A DNA stretch of 64,000 nucleotides from Neomesorhizobium albiziae (lineage in GTDB: Bacteria; Pseudomonadota; Alphaproteobacteria; Rhizobiales; Rhizobiaceae), in the NCBI RefSeq assembly GCF_900114255.1, contig NZ_FOSL01000001.1, positions 682,001 through 746,000 on the forward strand. The letters run 5' to 3'. The position numbers and the translations under genes are program-made. The notes beneath the pieces were generated by a model. The model had not been told where the DNA came from. It saw only the letters and a program-made list of their open reading frames with translations, and searched no databases. This document shows positions 1 through 8,926 of the stretch, in pieces (the first letter of the stretch is position 1; each line of letters starts with the position of its first letter).

Positions 1-249
1 GATCACCAAAAGCATGCCCAGCGCCATGACGATAATGAAGCTGTTCTGCTGCACCAGGTTGCTCAGGTTCACCGGCTTGAAAAGCGTTCCCGAGGTGGTG
101 AACTGGAAGAAGATCATGATGGCGATCAGCGCGAGTACAAGGCCGTAGTCGCGCAAATTGGTAACCAGCGCCGAGACGGCCACGCGGGGCCTTTGCTGAA
201 CGCTTTCGGCGACACCGGTCTGCGGGGCGGGGGTGGTATCGGTGCTCAT
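1..249 (-). CDS. gguB: Sugar ABC transporter permease, N-terminal part (GguB/MmsB type)
   Basis: The gene runs off the left edge, so only about 83 N-terminal residues are visible. It begins with an ATG whose first bases overlap the stop of the upstream ATPase gene (ATGA overlap), which signals translational coupling. A hydrophilic N-terminus of about 30 residues is followed by two hydrophobic segments, as in the inner-membrane permeases of the ChvE-GguAB / MmsAB multiple-monosaccharide importer. The function rests mainly on its place after the binding protein and the double-cassette ATPase. Confidence 0.85.
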   Translation of the reverse strand, partial: MSTDTTPAPQTGVAESVQQRPRVAVSALVTNLRDYGLVLALIAIMIFFQFTTSGTLFKPVNLSNLVQQNSFIIVMALGMLLVI

Positions 250-1778
250 GATGCTTTTCCTTCTCCCCGAACGATGGCGCGCATGATCTTTTCCTGGCTC
301 GCGTCTGAAGCCGCCATTTCACCCACGATGCGGCCTTCGTTCATCACATAGATGCGGTCGGTAATTCCCAGCAGTTCGGGCATTTCCGACGAGATGACGA
401 TGATTGACTTACCCTCCGACGCGAGCCGCGCAATGATCGTATAGATCTCGTACTTTGCGCCAACGTCGATGCCGCGGGTAGGCTCATCGAGGATCAGCAC
501 TTCCGGGTTGGCGAAAAGCCATTTCGACAACACCACTTTCTGCTGGTTGCCGCCCGAAAGATTGCCGGTCATCTGGTAGACGCTCGATGCCCGGATATTG
601 GTCTTGCCGCGATAGTCGTTGGCGGCGGCAAGTTCGCGCAAATCGTCGATCACGCCGTATCGCGACACGCCACCGAGATTGGCCAGCGTGACGTTATGCT
701 TGATGTGGTCGATCAGATTGAGGCCGTAGGTCTTGCGGTCCTCGGTGACATAGGCAATGCCGTGCTCGACCGCCCTGCCCACCGTCGAAGTGTCGATCGG
801 CTTGCCTTTGAACTGAACCTCGCCGGTGATGTGCCGGCCATAGGAACGTCCGAACAGGCTCATGGCAAATTCCGTGCGCCCCGCGCCCATCAAGCCCGCA
901 ATGCCTACCACCTCGCCCTGACGAACGTTGATTCCGATGCCCTTGATGACCTGCCGCTCTGCATGGATGGGGTGATAGACCGACCAGTTTTTCACCTCGA
1001 AGACGACCTCGCCGATCTCTGGCTCGCGCGGCGGGTAACGGTCGTCAAGAGCACGCCCCACCATCGAGGTTATGATGCGGTCTTCACTGATATCCTGCTT
1101 GGCGAGTGTCTCGATGGTCTGCCCGTCGCGGATGATCGTAACGTTGTCGGCAACCCGGCTCACCTCATTCAACTTGTGAGAGATGAGGATGGAGGTGAGG
1201 CCCTGGCGCTTGAACTCCAACAGCAGGTCAAGCAGCGCCTGGCTGTCCTTCTCGGACAGGCTGGCGGTTGGTTCGTCGAGGATCAGCAGCCGGACTTCCT
1301 TGCTCAGCGCCTTGGCGATTTCGACGAGTTGCTGTTTGCCGACGCCGATATTCGTGATCAGCGTCTTTGGGTCCTCGCTCAGTCCCACCTTCTTCAGCAA
1401 GGCGCTCGTACGCGCCTCGTTGGCGTCCCAGTCGATGATGCCATATCTGGCGTGCTCGTTGCCGAGAAAGATGTTTTCAGCAATCGACAGCATCGGCACC
1501 AGCGCGAGTTCCTGGTGAATGATCACGATGCCCTGTCGCTCGCTGTCGTGGATGCCTTTGAAATGGCAATCCTGCCCACGATAAACAATGTCGCCGTCAT
1601 AGGTGCCGGACGGATAAACCCCCGAAAGCACCTTCATCAACGTCGATTTGCCGGCACCGTTTTCGCCGACGACGGCGTGGATTTCGCCTTCTCGAACGCT
1701 AAGATTGACGTTGGACAGCGCCTTGACGCCGGGAAAGGTCTTGGTGATGCCGCGCATCTCCAAAATCGTCGAGGCCAT
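246..1778 (-). CDS. gguA: Multiple-monosaccharide ABC transporter ATP-binding protein (GguA/MmsA)
   Basis: This double-cassette ATPase of about 510 residues powers a CUT2-type sugar importer at the inner face of the cytoplasmic membrane. The first half has a normal Walker A (GENGAGKST, about residue 38), a signature region and Walker B ([11 protein letters not shown]). The second half has the degenerate P-loop (GLMGAGRTE, no lysine) usual in this family, then NLSGGNQQK and [12 protein letters not shown] chose the ATG at 1778 (MASTILEM...) because AGGAG lies upstream of it and the family starts close to this point; an upstream in-frame start at 1805 is possible. It sits between the binding-protein gene and the permease. 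Substrates of ChvE systems include galactose, arabinose, xylose and glucose; the exact range here is inferred. Confidence 0.93.
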   Translation of the reverse strand: MASTILEMRGITKTFPGVKALSNVNLSVREGEIHAVVGENGAGKSTLMKVLSGVYPSGTYDGDIVYRGQDCHFKGIHDSERQGIVIIHQELALVPMLSIAENIFLGNEHARYGIIDWDANEARTSALLKKVGLSEDPKTLITNIGVGKQQLVEIAKALSKEVRLLILDEPTASLSEKDSQALLDLLLEFKRQGLTSILISHKLNEVSRVADNVTIIRDGQTIETLAKQDISEDRIITSMVGRALDDRYPPREPEIGEVVFEVKNWSVYHPIHAERQVIKGIGINVRQGEVVGIAGLMGAGRTEFAMSLFGRSYGRHITGEVQFKGKPIDTSTVGRAVEHGIAYVTEDRKTYGLNLIDHIKHNVTLANLGGVSRYGVIDDLRELAAANDYRGKTNIRASSVYQMTGNLSGGNQQKVVLSKWLFANPEVLILDEPTRGIDVGAKYEIYTIIARLASEGKSIIVISSEMPELLGITDRIYVMNEGRIVGEMAASDASQEKIMRAIVRGEGKAS

Positions 1779-1830
1779 TGCTGACAGAACTCCTGCGAGA
1801 CCCACACACTAGCGGAGTCAGTGGTCAACG

Positions 1831-1864
1831 ATAAGGGCTCTACACCACTATGCAGAGCCCTTAT
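1831..1864 (-). terminator. Hairpin between binding-protein and ATPase genes
   Basis: Perfect 10-bp inverted arms (ATAAGGGCTC / GAGCCCTTAT) flank a 14-nt loop, 11 nt past the stop of the binding-protein gene. There is no long U tract. Such hairpins after the first gene of sugar ABC operons commonly act as partial terminators or mRNA stabilisers that keep binding-protein levels above those of the ATPase and permease. The role here is inferred. Confidence 0.6.
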
Positions 1865-1875
1865 CTGTCGAAGGC

Positions 1876-2946
1876 TTACTTCAGCTCTTCAGCCTTGATG
1901 TAGCCGGAGTCGACAACCAGCGCCTGGTAGTTCGACTTGTCGACGTCATGCGGCGTCAGCAGGATCGAAGGAACGACCTTGACGTCGTTGTTATAGGTTT
2001 TCTCGTCAAGGCCGTCCGGCTTGCCGCCCGAGCTGACCTTGTCGACCAGTTCGACGGTCGCCTTCGCCAGTTCGCGGGTGTCCTTGAACACGGTCGAATA
2101 TTGCTCGCCGGCGATAATCGCCTTGACCGAAGCTGTCTCGGCATCCTGGCCGGTAACGATCGGCCACGGCTGCTCGGCGGTGCCGTAGCCGACAGCGCGC
2201 AGCGAAGCGATGATGCCGCGGGACAGACCGTCGTAGGGCGAAAGCACGCCATCGACCCGGGTGCCGTCCGAATAGTTGGCGGACAGCAGATTATCCATGC
2301 GCGCCTGGGCGGTAGCCGCCAGCCACCGCAACGTGCCAACCTTGTCCATTCCCGTTTGGCCGGACTTGATCTTGATGCTGCCGTCATCGATCAGCGGCTG
2401 CAGCACGCTCATCGCGCCGTCATAGAAGAAGAAGGCATTGTTGTCGTCCGGCGAACCACCAAAGAGTTCCACGTTCCAGGGTTTGGTGTCCGGGAAGCGT
2501 TCCTTCAGGCCCTTGACCAGCGAATTGGCCTGAATGACGCCGACGCCGAAATTGTCGAAGGTTGTGTAGTAGTCGACGTTCGGCGTCTTCTTGATCAGGC
2601 GGTCGTAGGCGACCACGACGACGCCGGCATCAGCCGCCTTCTGGAGCGCGTCCGACATGGTTGTGCCGTCGATCGAAGCGATGATGAGCGCCTTCGGGCC
2701 CTTGGTGATTTCGTTCTCCAGCTGGCTGAGCTGGTTTGGAATGTCGTCCTGCGCATATTGCAGGTCGACCGTGTAGCCCAGGGCCTCAAGCTGCGACTTG
2801 ACGGCGTCGCCGTCATTGATCCAGCGTTGCGAGGTCTTTGTGGGCATCAGCACCCCGACCAAACCCTTATCCTGCGCATGCGCGCCGTAGCTCATGGATG
2901 CCAGGCCGAGCGCGAGCGCGCCAACCAATGCCTTGATTATTTTCAC
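1876..2946 (-). CDS. chvE: Periplasmic multiple-sugar-binding protein, ChvE-like
   Basis: This 356-residue type I periplasmic binding protein captures monosaccharides and delivers them to the GguAB importer. In Agrobacterium, ChvE also presents sugars to a virulence sensor kinase and to chemotaxis. A signal peptide ([20 protein letters not shown], cleavage near AHA-Q at about residue 24) precedes the ribose-binding-like fold. The start is GTG at 2946 with GGAGGA about 8 nt upstream. It is the first gene of the sugar operon and is divergent from a LysR regulator, the arrangement known for chvE and gbpR. There is no sign of truncation. Orthology to chvE is likely but its signalling role is not shown by this sequence. 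Confidence 0.9.
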   Translation of the reverse strand: MKIIKALVGALALGLASMSYGAHAQDKGLVGVLMPTKTSQRWINDGDAVKSQLEALGYTVDLQYAQDDIPNQLSQLENEITKGPKALIIASIDGTTMSDALQKAADAGVVVVAYDRLIKKTPNVDYYTTFDNFGVGVIQANSLVKGLKERFPDTKPWNVELFGGSPDDNNAFFFYDGAMSVLQPLIDDGSIKIKSGQTGMDKVGTLRWLAATAQARMDNLLSANYSDGTRVDGVLSPYDGLSRGIIASLRAVGYGTAEQPWPIVTGQDAETASVKAIIAGEQYSTVFKDTRELAKATVELVDKVSSGGKPDGLDEKTYNNDVKVVPSILLTPHDVDKSNYQALVVDSGYIKAEELK

Positions 2947-3159
2947 GTGTCATCCTCCCTGGTGATGAAAACGCGACCCGGACCTGAGCCTGATCGCGGA
3001 TAAAGCCCGATTGCCGCAGCCTAGGTTCGCAGTTGTTACCCCTCAATGCACCGGCTGACGTATCTGCGAACGCGACGTGGGCAGACGAATAATCGACCGG
3101 ACATCGCGAACCTGTCTTCCAATGATATAACTGTCAAATACCATTTTTGATGTCTCGCA

Positions 3160-3180
3160 TAATTTTCTGGTATACCAACT
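3160..3180. promoter_or_regulatory. Palindrome in the chvE-gbpR divergent promoter region
   Basis: A perfect 10-bp palindrome TGGTATACCA (3168-3177) lies about 33 nt before the gbpR start, inside a 264-bp divergent intergenic region that is AT-richer than the genes around it. LysR regulators bind dyads near their own promoters, so this is a candidate GbpR operator. This is an inference from position and symmetry alone. Confidence 0.4.
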
Positions 3181-3210
3181 TTAGAATCCGACCTTCGATG
3201 GAGGAATTTT

Positions 3211-4188
3211 TTGTCGACCCAGGGTAACTTCTCGAACGTCGATGCGGCCGACGACGACACGAAGGCGTTGCTCCGCAGCGGCTTGAAGCTCTCGCATTTG
3301 CGCTTGATCGTCGCGCTCGAGGACAGCGGCCAGATCAGCGCCGCTGCTCATATGCTCAACATCTCGCAGCCCGCCGCCTCGCGCATGATCGCGCAGATGG
3401 AGGATATGCTTGGCATTCCCTTGTGCCGAAGACTGTTGCGTGGCGTCGAACTGACGCCTTATGGGGCAGCGCTGGCGCGCCGTGGGCGTACGATGCTGCT
3501 CGAACTGCGCGAGGTCGATCGCGAGATATCGGATCTCAAGTCGGGTAAAGGCGGTGCGGTGTTCCTCGGCGCAGTGACGGCGCCGGCCATCGGACTCGCT
3601 GTTCCAGCGATCCGACGCATCCGCAAACGATTTCCGCGCATCGAGATCAGCGTGCAGATCGAGACAAGCGGCGTGCTGGCGCGGGAACTGCTTGCCTCGC
3701 GGCATGATTTCATCATCGCTCGTATCCCGGACGACCTTAATCCCAGGCTTTTCGACGCACGTGTCATTGGCATTGAGAAAGCCTGCCTTATCGTGAGGCG
3801 TGGCCATCCGCTGGCCGGGCACCAGACGGTCGAGCTTGAGCAGCTGATCGACTATGACTGGGTGTTCCAGCCGGCAGGTTCACTGCTGAGGCGCACGCTC
3901 GAAACGATCTTCATGAGTCGCAACGTCGCCCTGCCCGACCGCATCCTCAATACCACGTCGCTCCTTTTGACGCTGGTGATGGTCGCGCAATCGGACGCCA
4001 TCGCGCCCGTGGCGCTCGACATGGCAAAGTTCATCAATGATGAAAGCGGCCTTGCCGGGGCAATCGAGATCCTGCCGATTTCATTCGACATCGATGTGCA
4101 ACCCTACAGCCTCATCACCGCGCGCAACCGCGCCCTCTCGCCGGCCGCCAGGATGCTTTACGATCATATCCTGGCGGAGATCCGGTAA
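3211..4188 (+). CDS. gbpR: LysR-family regulator of the sugar importer (GbpR-like)
   Basis: This 325-residue transcription regulator has an N-terminal winged helix-turn-helix (about residues 28-85, with the typical LysR stretch SAAAHMLNISQPAASRMIAQ) followed by a periplasmic-binding-like effector domain. It starts at TTG 3211 with GGAGGA five bases upstream; no better ATG is available. It is divergent from the chvE-like gene, as GbpR (galactose-binding-protein regulator) is in Agrobacterium and Azospirillum, and is expected to activate chvE expression in response to sugars. The effector is not evident from the sequence. Confidence 0.88.
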   Translation: MSTQGNFSNVDAADDDTKALLRSGLKLSHLRLIVALEDSGQISAAAHMLNISQPAASRMIAQMEDMLGIPLCRRLLRGVELTPYGAALARRGRTMLLELREVDREISDLKSGKGGAVFLGAVTAPAIGLAVPAIRRIRKRFPRIEISVQIETSGVLARELLASRHDFIIARIPDDLNPRLFDARVIGIEKACLIVRRGHPLAGHQTVELEQLIDYDWVFQPAGSLLRRTLETIFMSRNVALPDRILNTTSLLLTLVMVAQSDAIAPVALDMAKFINDESGLAGAIEILPISFDIDVQPYSLITARNRALSPAARMLYDHILAEIR

Positions 4189-4232
4189 CGCGGGAGGCTG
4201 ACATCCTGGTACTGCGGGCCGACCACTTTGAA

Positions 4233-4253
4233 CCGAGCCGCCGCCTAGCTCGG
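4233..4253. terminator. Hairpin between convergent gbpR and RND pump genes
   Basis: CCGAGC / GCTCGG arms with a 9-nt loop sit between the gbpR stop (4188) and the RND transporter stop (4256). The position suits a bidirectional terminator, although the U tract is missing on both strands and the stem is only 6 bp. Confidence 0.45.
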
Positions 4254-4255
4254 CG

Positions 4256-7200
4256 TCACGCTCTCACCTCCTGCTTCTTCTTACGTGCCAGCCGCCATTC
4301 CTCGAAGCGCTGAAGGATAACAAACAGAGACGGCACGAAGAGAATGGCAAGACAGGTCGAAGCTATCATGCCGGAAAAGACCGTGATGCCGATCGACCTG
4401 CGCGCGCTGGCGCCCGCGCCTGTCGCCACGACCAGGGGCGCTACACCGAGGATGAAGGCGAAGGATGTCATCAGGATGGGCCGGAAGCGGGCGCGCGCCG
4501 CCTCGACTGCCGCTTCCACGATAGGCGTGCCGGTCGCACGCAGGTCCCGGGCGACTTCGACAATCAGGATTGCATTCTTGGCTGACAGGGCAATGAGCAG
4601 GATAAGGCCGATCTGGACATAAAGATTGTTGGCAATGCCGGCGCCGTTGAGCACCAGGACCGGACCTATCAGCGACAGCGGCGCTGCGAGCAGGACAGCG
4701 ATCGGCGCGAACCAGCTCTCATATTGACCCGCAAGAACCAGATAGACGAGCAGAAGCGCCAGGCCGAAAACCAGGTAGATCTGGTTTGTGACGAGCTTTT
4801 CCTGGAACGACAGCGCCGTCCAGTCAAAGCCGGTGCCGGGCGGCAACGTGTCGGCCGCGACCTTCTCCAGCAGCTTGATTGCATCGCCCGACGAAAAATT
4901 TGACGCCTGCACGCCGATGATCGACGCCGAGGGGTAGAGATTGTAGAGGCTGATGAGCGAAGGGCCGACGCTTGGCGTGATTGTCAGCACCGTTGAAAGC
5001 GGGATCATGTCGCCGCTCTGGTTGCGCACCGTCAGACGGCCTATGTCCTCGGGCGACCGGCGGAACTGTGCATCGCCCTGCACGTAGATCTGGAATACCC
5101 GTCCGAATTTGTTGAACTGGCTGACATAGCTCGAGCCAAGATAACCGGCGAGCGTCTGGAAAACCGCGTCCGTTGTGAGCTCGAGATTCTGCACCTTCTC
5201 GCGATCGATCTCGACCTTGTATTGGGGAACATTGGCGCGGAACGTCGCCGAGACACGCTGGATGCCCGACTGCGTTTCCGCGACCTTCACCATCGCATTG
5301 ACCGAGCCTTGCAGCTTGGCGAGGTCGAAGCTGCCATCGCGAAGCTCGATCTGCATGGTGAAGCCGGCTGCGTTGCCGATGCCCTGGATTGGCGGAGGCG
5401 GCAGCACCAGAACACGCCCGTCCTCCATGCTGGAAAGGCTCGTGTTGAGCGTCGCGTAAAGAGAGGCAAGATCCTCGCCCTTGCCGCGCTGGCTCCAGTC
5501 CTTGAGAATTATGTATGCCACGCCGGCATTGGCGAGCGACGAGTTGTTGTCGAGCGCCGAAATGCCGGCGATGGTCACGACCTGGTCGACACCAGGGGTC
5601 GCTTTGGCGATCTTCGAAACCTGCTGCAGCGTCGCCTGCGTGCGGCCGAGTGCTGCGCCATCGGGCAATTGCACCGAGGCAAGCAGATAGCCCTGGTCTT
5701 CAATCGGAATGAAGCCCGTCGCGACCCGCGACATGCCGTAGCCGGCCGCGCCGATGATGAGGAGCGCAATCACGCCCGTCACGGCGCTGTGCCGTACCAT
5801 GGCGCCTATCAGTCCCGCATAACCGTTCTCCATGCGTTGATAGACGGCGTTGAAGCCGCGATAAAAAAAGTTGCGCTGGTCAGGCGGCACCGGAGGCCTG
5901 AGCCAGAGAGCGCACTGCGTCGGCTTCAGCGTCGCTGCGTTTATGGCGCTGATCAGAGCGGTCGCCGCAATCACCAGCGCGAACTGCGCATAGATTTTAC
6001 CTGTGAGCCCTTGCAGGAACGAAGCCGGCAGGAACACCGCCATCAGCACCAGCGTGATACCGATTATGGGTCCGAACAGCGTTTTCATCGCCGCAATTGC
6101 CGCGTCGTGGCCGGACATGCCGCGTTCCATATTGTGACTGGCGCCCTCGACCACGACGATGGCGTCGTCGACAACGATGCCTATGGCAAGCACGATGGCG
6201 AAGAGCGTCGACAGGTTAACAGAGAAGCCAAGCGCGGCCATCGCCGCGAAAGCGCCGATGATCGTTACCGGCACAGTAGTCGCAGGCACCAGCATCGCCC
6301 TCCAATCCTGCAGGAAGACCAGGATGACGATGAGCACCAGCAAAGCGGCTTCAATGAGCGTCTTGTAGACCTCGTTGATCGCCTGGCTGACGAAGATCGT
6401 GGTGTTGAAGGGGATTGAATACGCCATGCCCTGCGGAAACTCGCCCGCCAGTTCCTTCATCCTGGCCTCGACCCTTCCGGCAACATCGAGCGCATTGGCG
6501 CCCGGTGACAGGAAAATGGCCATGCCAGCCGCAGGTTGGTCGTCGAGAGTGAAGAATTGGCCATAGGTCTGGGCGCCGAGCTCGACACGGCCAACGTCGC
6601 GCACGCGCGTCAGGTCGCCGGCGGTGCCGGTCTTGACGACCACGGCGCCAAACTGATCGGGATCGTCGAGGCGGCTCTGCACTTCGATCGTGTACTGGAA
6701 GGACTGATTGTCGGGCGAAGGCGGCGCTCCGACCTGGCCAGCGGTCACCTGTTCGCTTTGCTGGCCCAGCGCCTGGACGACGTCCTGGGTCGTCAGGGCG
6801 CGCGCCCTCATCTTCTCGGGATCGAGCCAGACGCGCATGGAATATTGCCCGGCGCCGAACACGTTTATGTTGCCGACGCCGGGCAATCGGGCAAGCTCGT
6901 CCTTCAACCGGATGGTCGCATAGTTGCTGAGAAAAAGGCTGTCATATTTGCGGTCCGGCGAGGTGAGCGTCACGATCTCGAGAATCGCGGTCGACTTCTT
7001 CTGCACGACAACGCCCTGCACCTGCACGGCCTGCGGCAGGCTGGCCAAGGCAGCGGACACGCGGTTCTGCACCAGCACCTGCGCCTGGTCGAGATCCGTG
7101 CCGATGGCGAAGGTGACGGTAAGGTTGTAGCTGCCATCCGAGGTGGCGAAGGACTGCATGTAGATCATGCCCTCGACCCCGTTGACCTGCTGCTCGATCG

Positions 7201-7393
7201 GGAGCGCCACTGTGTCGATGACGGTGCGGGCGCTCGCGCCCGGATAGCGGGTGGTCACCGAAACGGTGGGCGGCACCACGTCCGGATATTGCGCCACAGG
7301 CAAGGCAAAGAGCGAGACGATACCGACGACAAGCGTGAGGATGGCGATGACGTTGGCAAGAACCGGCCGCTCGATGAAGAACTTGGAGATCAT
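4256..7393 (-). CDS. RND multidrug efflux transporter, inner-membrane subunit (HAE1 family)
   Basis: The product has 1045 residues, the full length for AcrB/MexB-type proton-driven exporters. Twelve membrane helices and two large periplasmic loops follow the family plan: TM1 near the N-terminus, then loop 1, with the proton-relay Asp pair visible in TM4 (GIVVDDAIVVVE). The central GFIPIEDQGY motif is also present. Its start codon overlaps the adaptor's stop (ATGA), so the two are coupled. No outer-membrane factor and no TetR repressor lie beside it, so it probably borrows a TolC-like channel. The substrates cannot be read from sequence. Confidence 0.95.
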   Translation of the reverse strand: MISKFFIERPVLANVIAILTLVVGIVSLFALPVAQYPDVVPPTVSVTTRYPGASARTVIDTVALPIEQQVNGVEGMIYMQSFATSDGSYNLTVTFAIGTDLDQAQVLVQNRVSAALASLPQAVQVQGVVVQKKSTAILEIVTLTSPDRKYDSLFLSNYATIRLKDELARLPGVGNINVFGAGQYSMRVWLDPEKMRARALTTQDVVQALGQQSEQVTAGQVGAPPSPDNQSFQYTIEVQSRLDDPDQFGAVVVKTGTAGDLTRVRDVGRVELGAQTYGQFFTLDDQPAAGMAIFLSPGANALDVAGRVEARMKELAGEFPQGMAYSIPFNTTIFVSQAINEVYKTLIEAALLVLIVILVFLQDWRAMLVPATTVPVTIIGAFAAMAALGFSVNLSTLFAIVLAIGIVVDDAIVVVEGASHNMERGMSGHDAAIAAMKTLFGPIIGITLVLMAVFLPASFLQGLTGKIYAQFALVIAATALISAINAATLKPTQCALWLRPPVPPDQRNFFYRGFNAVYQRMENGYAGLIGAMVRHSAVTGVIALLIIGAAGYGMSRVATGFIPIEDQGYLLASVQLPDGAALGRTQATLQQVSKIAKATPGVDQVVTIAGISALDNNSSLANAGVAYIILKDWSQRGKGEDLASLYATLNTSLSSMEDGRVLVLPPPPIQGIGNAAGFTMQIELRDGSFDLAKLQGSVNAMVKVAETQSGIQRVSATFRANVPQYKVEIDREKVQNLELTTDAVFQTLAGYLGSSYVSQFNKFGRVFQIYVQGDAQFRRSPEDIGRLTVRNQSGDMIPLSTVLTITPSVGPSLISLYNLYPSASIIGVQASNFSSGDAIKLLEKVAADTLPPGTGFDWTALSFQEKLVTNQIYLVFGLALLLVYLVLAGQYESWFAPIAVLLAAPLSLIGPVLVLNGAGIANNLYVQIGLILLIALSAKNAILIVEVARDLRATGTPIVEAAVEAARARFRPILMTSFAFILGVAPLVVATGAGASARRSIGITVFSGMIASTCLAILFVPSLFVILQRFEEWRLARKKKQEVRA

Positions 7394-8556
7394 TGCACTA
7401 TGCCACCCGTCGCGTCCGCCTCGAGCGTCTTTATCTGCGGTTCGATCTTCTGCCCTGGAACGGCCGTCAGAAGACCGGAGACGATGACGCGGTCGTCCGG
7501 CTTGACGCCGGAAGTCACCACGCGAAGATTTTCCACGAGCTGGCCGATCTCGACCGGGCGCTGCTCGACGACGTCGCCCTCCCCCGCCACGAGCACATAA
7601 CGACCGCCCTGGTCGCTTCCGATTGCCCGGTCCGGAACCAGCAGCATGTCGGGCTCCTCGCCGAGCGGCACCCGCACGCGGACGAAATAGCCCGGGAGCA
7701 GCGGGCGGCCCGCATTGGGAAGCTCAGCCCGCACGACGAGCGTGCCAGTGGAGGCGGTGACCTCCGGTGCGGCGTAATCCAGCGTGCCCTTGTGGGGATA
7801 GCCGGTTTCGTTCTGCAGGCCGACCTCGACCGGCACCTTCTTGAGATCCTGGGCGGTGATGCCGCGCTTGGCCATGCCGGCCCGGATGCGCAGAACGTCC
7901 ATCTCGCTGATAGTGAAATCGACGTAAATGGGGTCGAGCTGGACGATGGTGGCCAATGTCGTGGCGCTGCCGGCGCCGACAAGCTGGCCCATCGATACCT
8001 GCCTCGCGGTGACGATGCCGTCGAACGGCGCCTTGACCTCGGTGTAGCTCAGGTTGAGTTGGGCCTGCTTGACCTCGACTGCCGATTGCTGCTGCTTGGC
8101 GGCATCGACGGCGGCAGCGGCCACGGCTGCATCCGCGTCGGACGCGGAGATCACCTTCTGGGCCAGCAATTCCTGCTGGCGCTTCTGCTCGGCGCCGGAC
8201 TGCTTTGCCGCAGCATCCGACGAGGACTGCCCCGCCTGGGCCTGCTCCAGCGCCAGCTGGTAAGGCTCGGGCTCGATCAGGAACAGCCGGGCGCCTGCTT
8301 TCACCTCGTCACCGTCCTTGTAGTCGATTTCCTGGATGAAGCCCGACACACGCGCCACCAACGTGGTCGTGTTCACAGCCGCGGTATTGCCGGTGGCAAA
8401 GAGATAGGGCGTGACGGTTTGCTTTAGCGGCAGCGCAACTTCGACTTTTGGGGGCGGTGGCGGCACATAGGCGTTTTCCTCGCGGCATGCGGCTAGAAGG
8501 ACCGCAGCAGCCAACAGACTGGCGACATGCGGGGCTTTACCGGAAGCCAAAAGCAT
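7390..8556 (-). CDS. RND efflux periplasmic adaptor (membrane fusion lipoprotein)
   Basis: This adaptor of about 388 residues links the RND transporter to an outer-membrane channel. A lipoprotein signal peptide ends in LLAAC (lipid-anchored Cys at about residue 24). Lipoyl/barrel-sandwich halves flank an alanine/glutamine-rich alpha-hairpin (about residues 90-150), followed by beta-barrel and membrane-proximal domains. I chose ATG 8556 because GGAGGGG lies six bases upstream; an upstream TTG at 8571 would overlap that site. The gene precedes and overlaps the transporter gene. The promoter region carries TCCAAATA repeats that may be an operator. Confidence 0.93.
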   Translation of the reverse strand: MLLASGKAPHVASLLAAAVLLAACREENAYVPPPPPKVEVALPLKQTVTPYLFATGNTAAVNTTTLVARVSGFIQEIDYKDGDEVKAGARLFLIEPEPYQLALEQAQAGQSSSDAAAKQSGAEQKRQQELLAQKVISASDADAAVAAAAVDAAKQQQSAVEVKQAQLNLSYTEVKAPFDGIVTARQVSMGQLVGAGSATTLATIVQLDPIYVDFTISEMDVLRIRAGMAKRGITAQDLKKVPVEVGLQNETGYPHKGTLDYAAPEVTASTGTLVVRAELPNAGRPLLPGYFVRVRVPLGEEPDMLLVPDRAIGSDQGGRYVLVAGEGDVVEQRPVEIGQLVENLRVVTSGVKPDDRVIVSGLLTAVPGQKIEPQIKTLEADATGGIVQ

Positions 8557-8566
8557 TTTCGACCCC

Positions 8567-8593
8567 TCCAAATACTTCCAAATATAGTTTGGA
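8567..8593. promoter_or_regulatory. TCCAAATA repeats overlapping the RND operon leader
   Basis: TCCAAATA occurs at 8567-8574 and again at 8577-8584. The second copy pairs with TTTGGA (8588-8593) to form a dyad with perfect 6-bp arms and a 5-nt spacer. The cluster lies just ahead of, and overlaps, the adaptor's ribosome-binding site, and is about 60 bp from the divergent Cys-rich gene. It may be a repressor site or an RNA element controlling translation. Confidence 0.4.
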
Positions 8594-8649
8594 GCGTGTT
8601 ATTGTGGAAGTCAGCCTTTTGATACGCCTTGTGTTGAGCGGAGTCTATC

Positions 8650-8871
8650 ATGCGAAAAGCGCTAAGCTTGTTCTTTCTTGCATCCCTTTCATTGCCGAAC
8701 GCGGCAGTGGCGCAGACGGCAGCCGAGCGCGCTGCCTGCCAGGCCGATTTCGAGAAGTTCTGCGCGGGCGTTGAACCCGGCGGAGGCCGCGTCGTCGAAT
8801 GCCTCGCCAAACATTTGAACGAGTTGACGCCGCAGTGCCAGACAGTCGTCAAGGCGAACATGCCCAAATAG
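8650..8871 (+). CDS. Small secreted cysteine-rich-repeat protein
   Basis: This 73-residue product has a clear signal peptide (cleavage after AVAQ, about residue 22). The mature part of about 50 residues carries four cysteines in the spacing of the Cys-rich GLG1-type repeat found in small bacterial periplasmic proteins (C-x7-C-x15-C-x12-C). GCGGAG lies 7 nt before the ATG. It is divergent from the RND pump operon and shares its promoter region, so a common stress signal is possible. The function is unknown; disulfide formation in the periplasm is inferred. Confidence 0.75.
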   Translation: MRKALSLFFLASLSLPNAAVAQTAAERAACQADFEKFCAGVEPGGGRVVECLAKHLNELTPQCQTVVKANMPK

Positions 8872-8926
8872 GGGTTTACGGCTGCGGCAGGTCTTGCAGG
8901 TCAAGAACCGGAGAGCCCCGCCGAGG

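Noticed and set aside
5222-6418. 398-codon plus-strand frame opposite the RND transporter
   Set aside because: The composition is Arg/His/Asp-rich, typical of antisense shadows, and the sense strand is a full HAE1 transporter.
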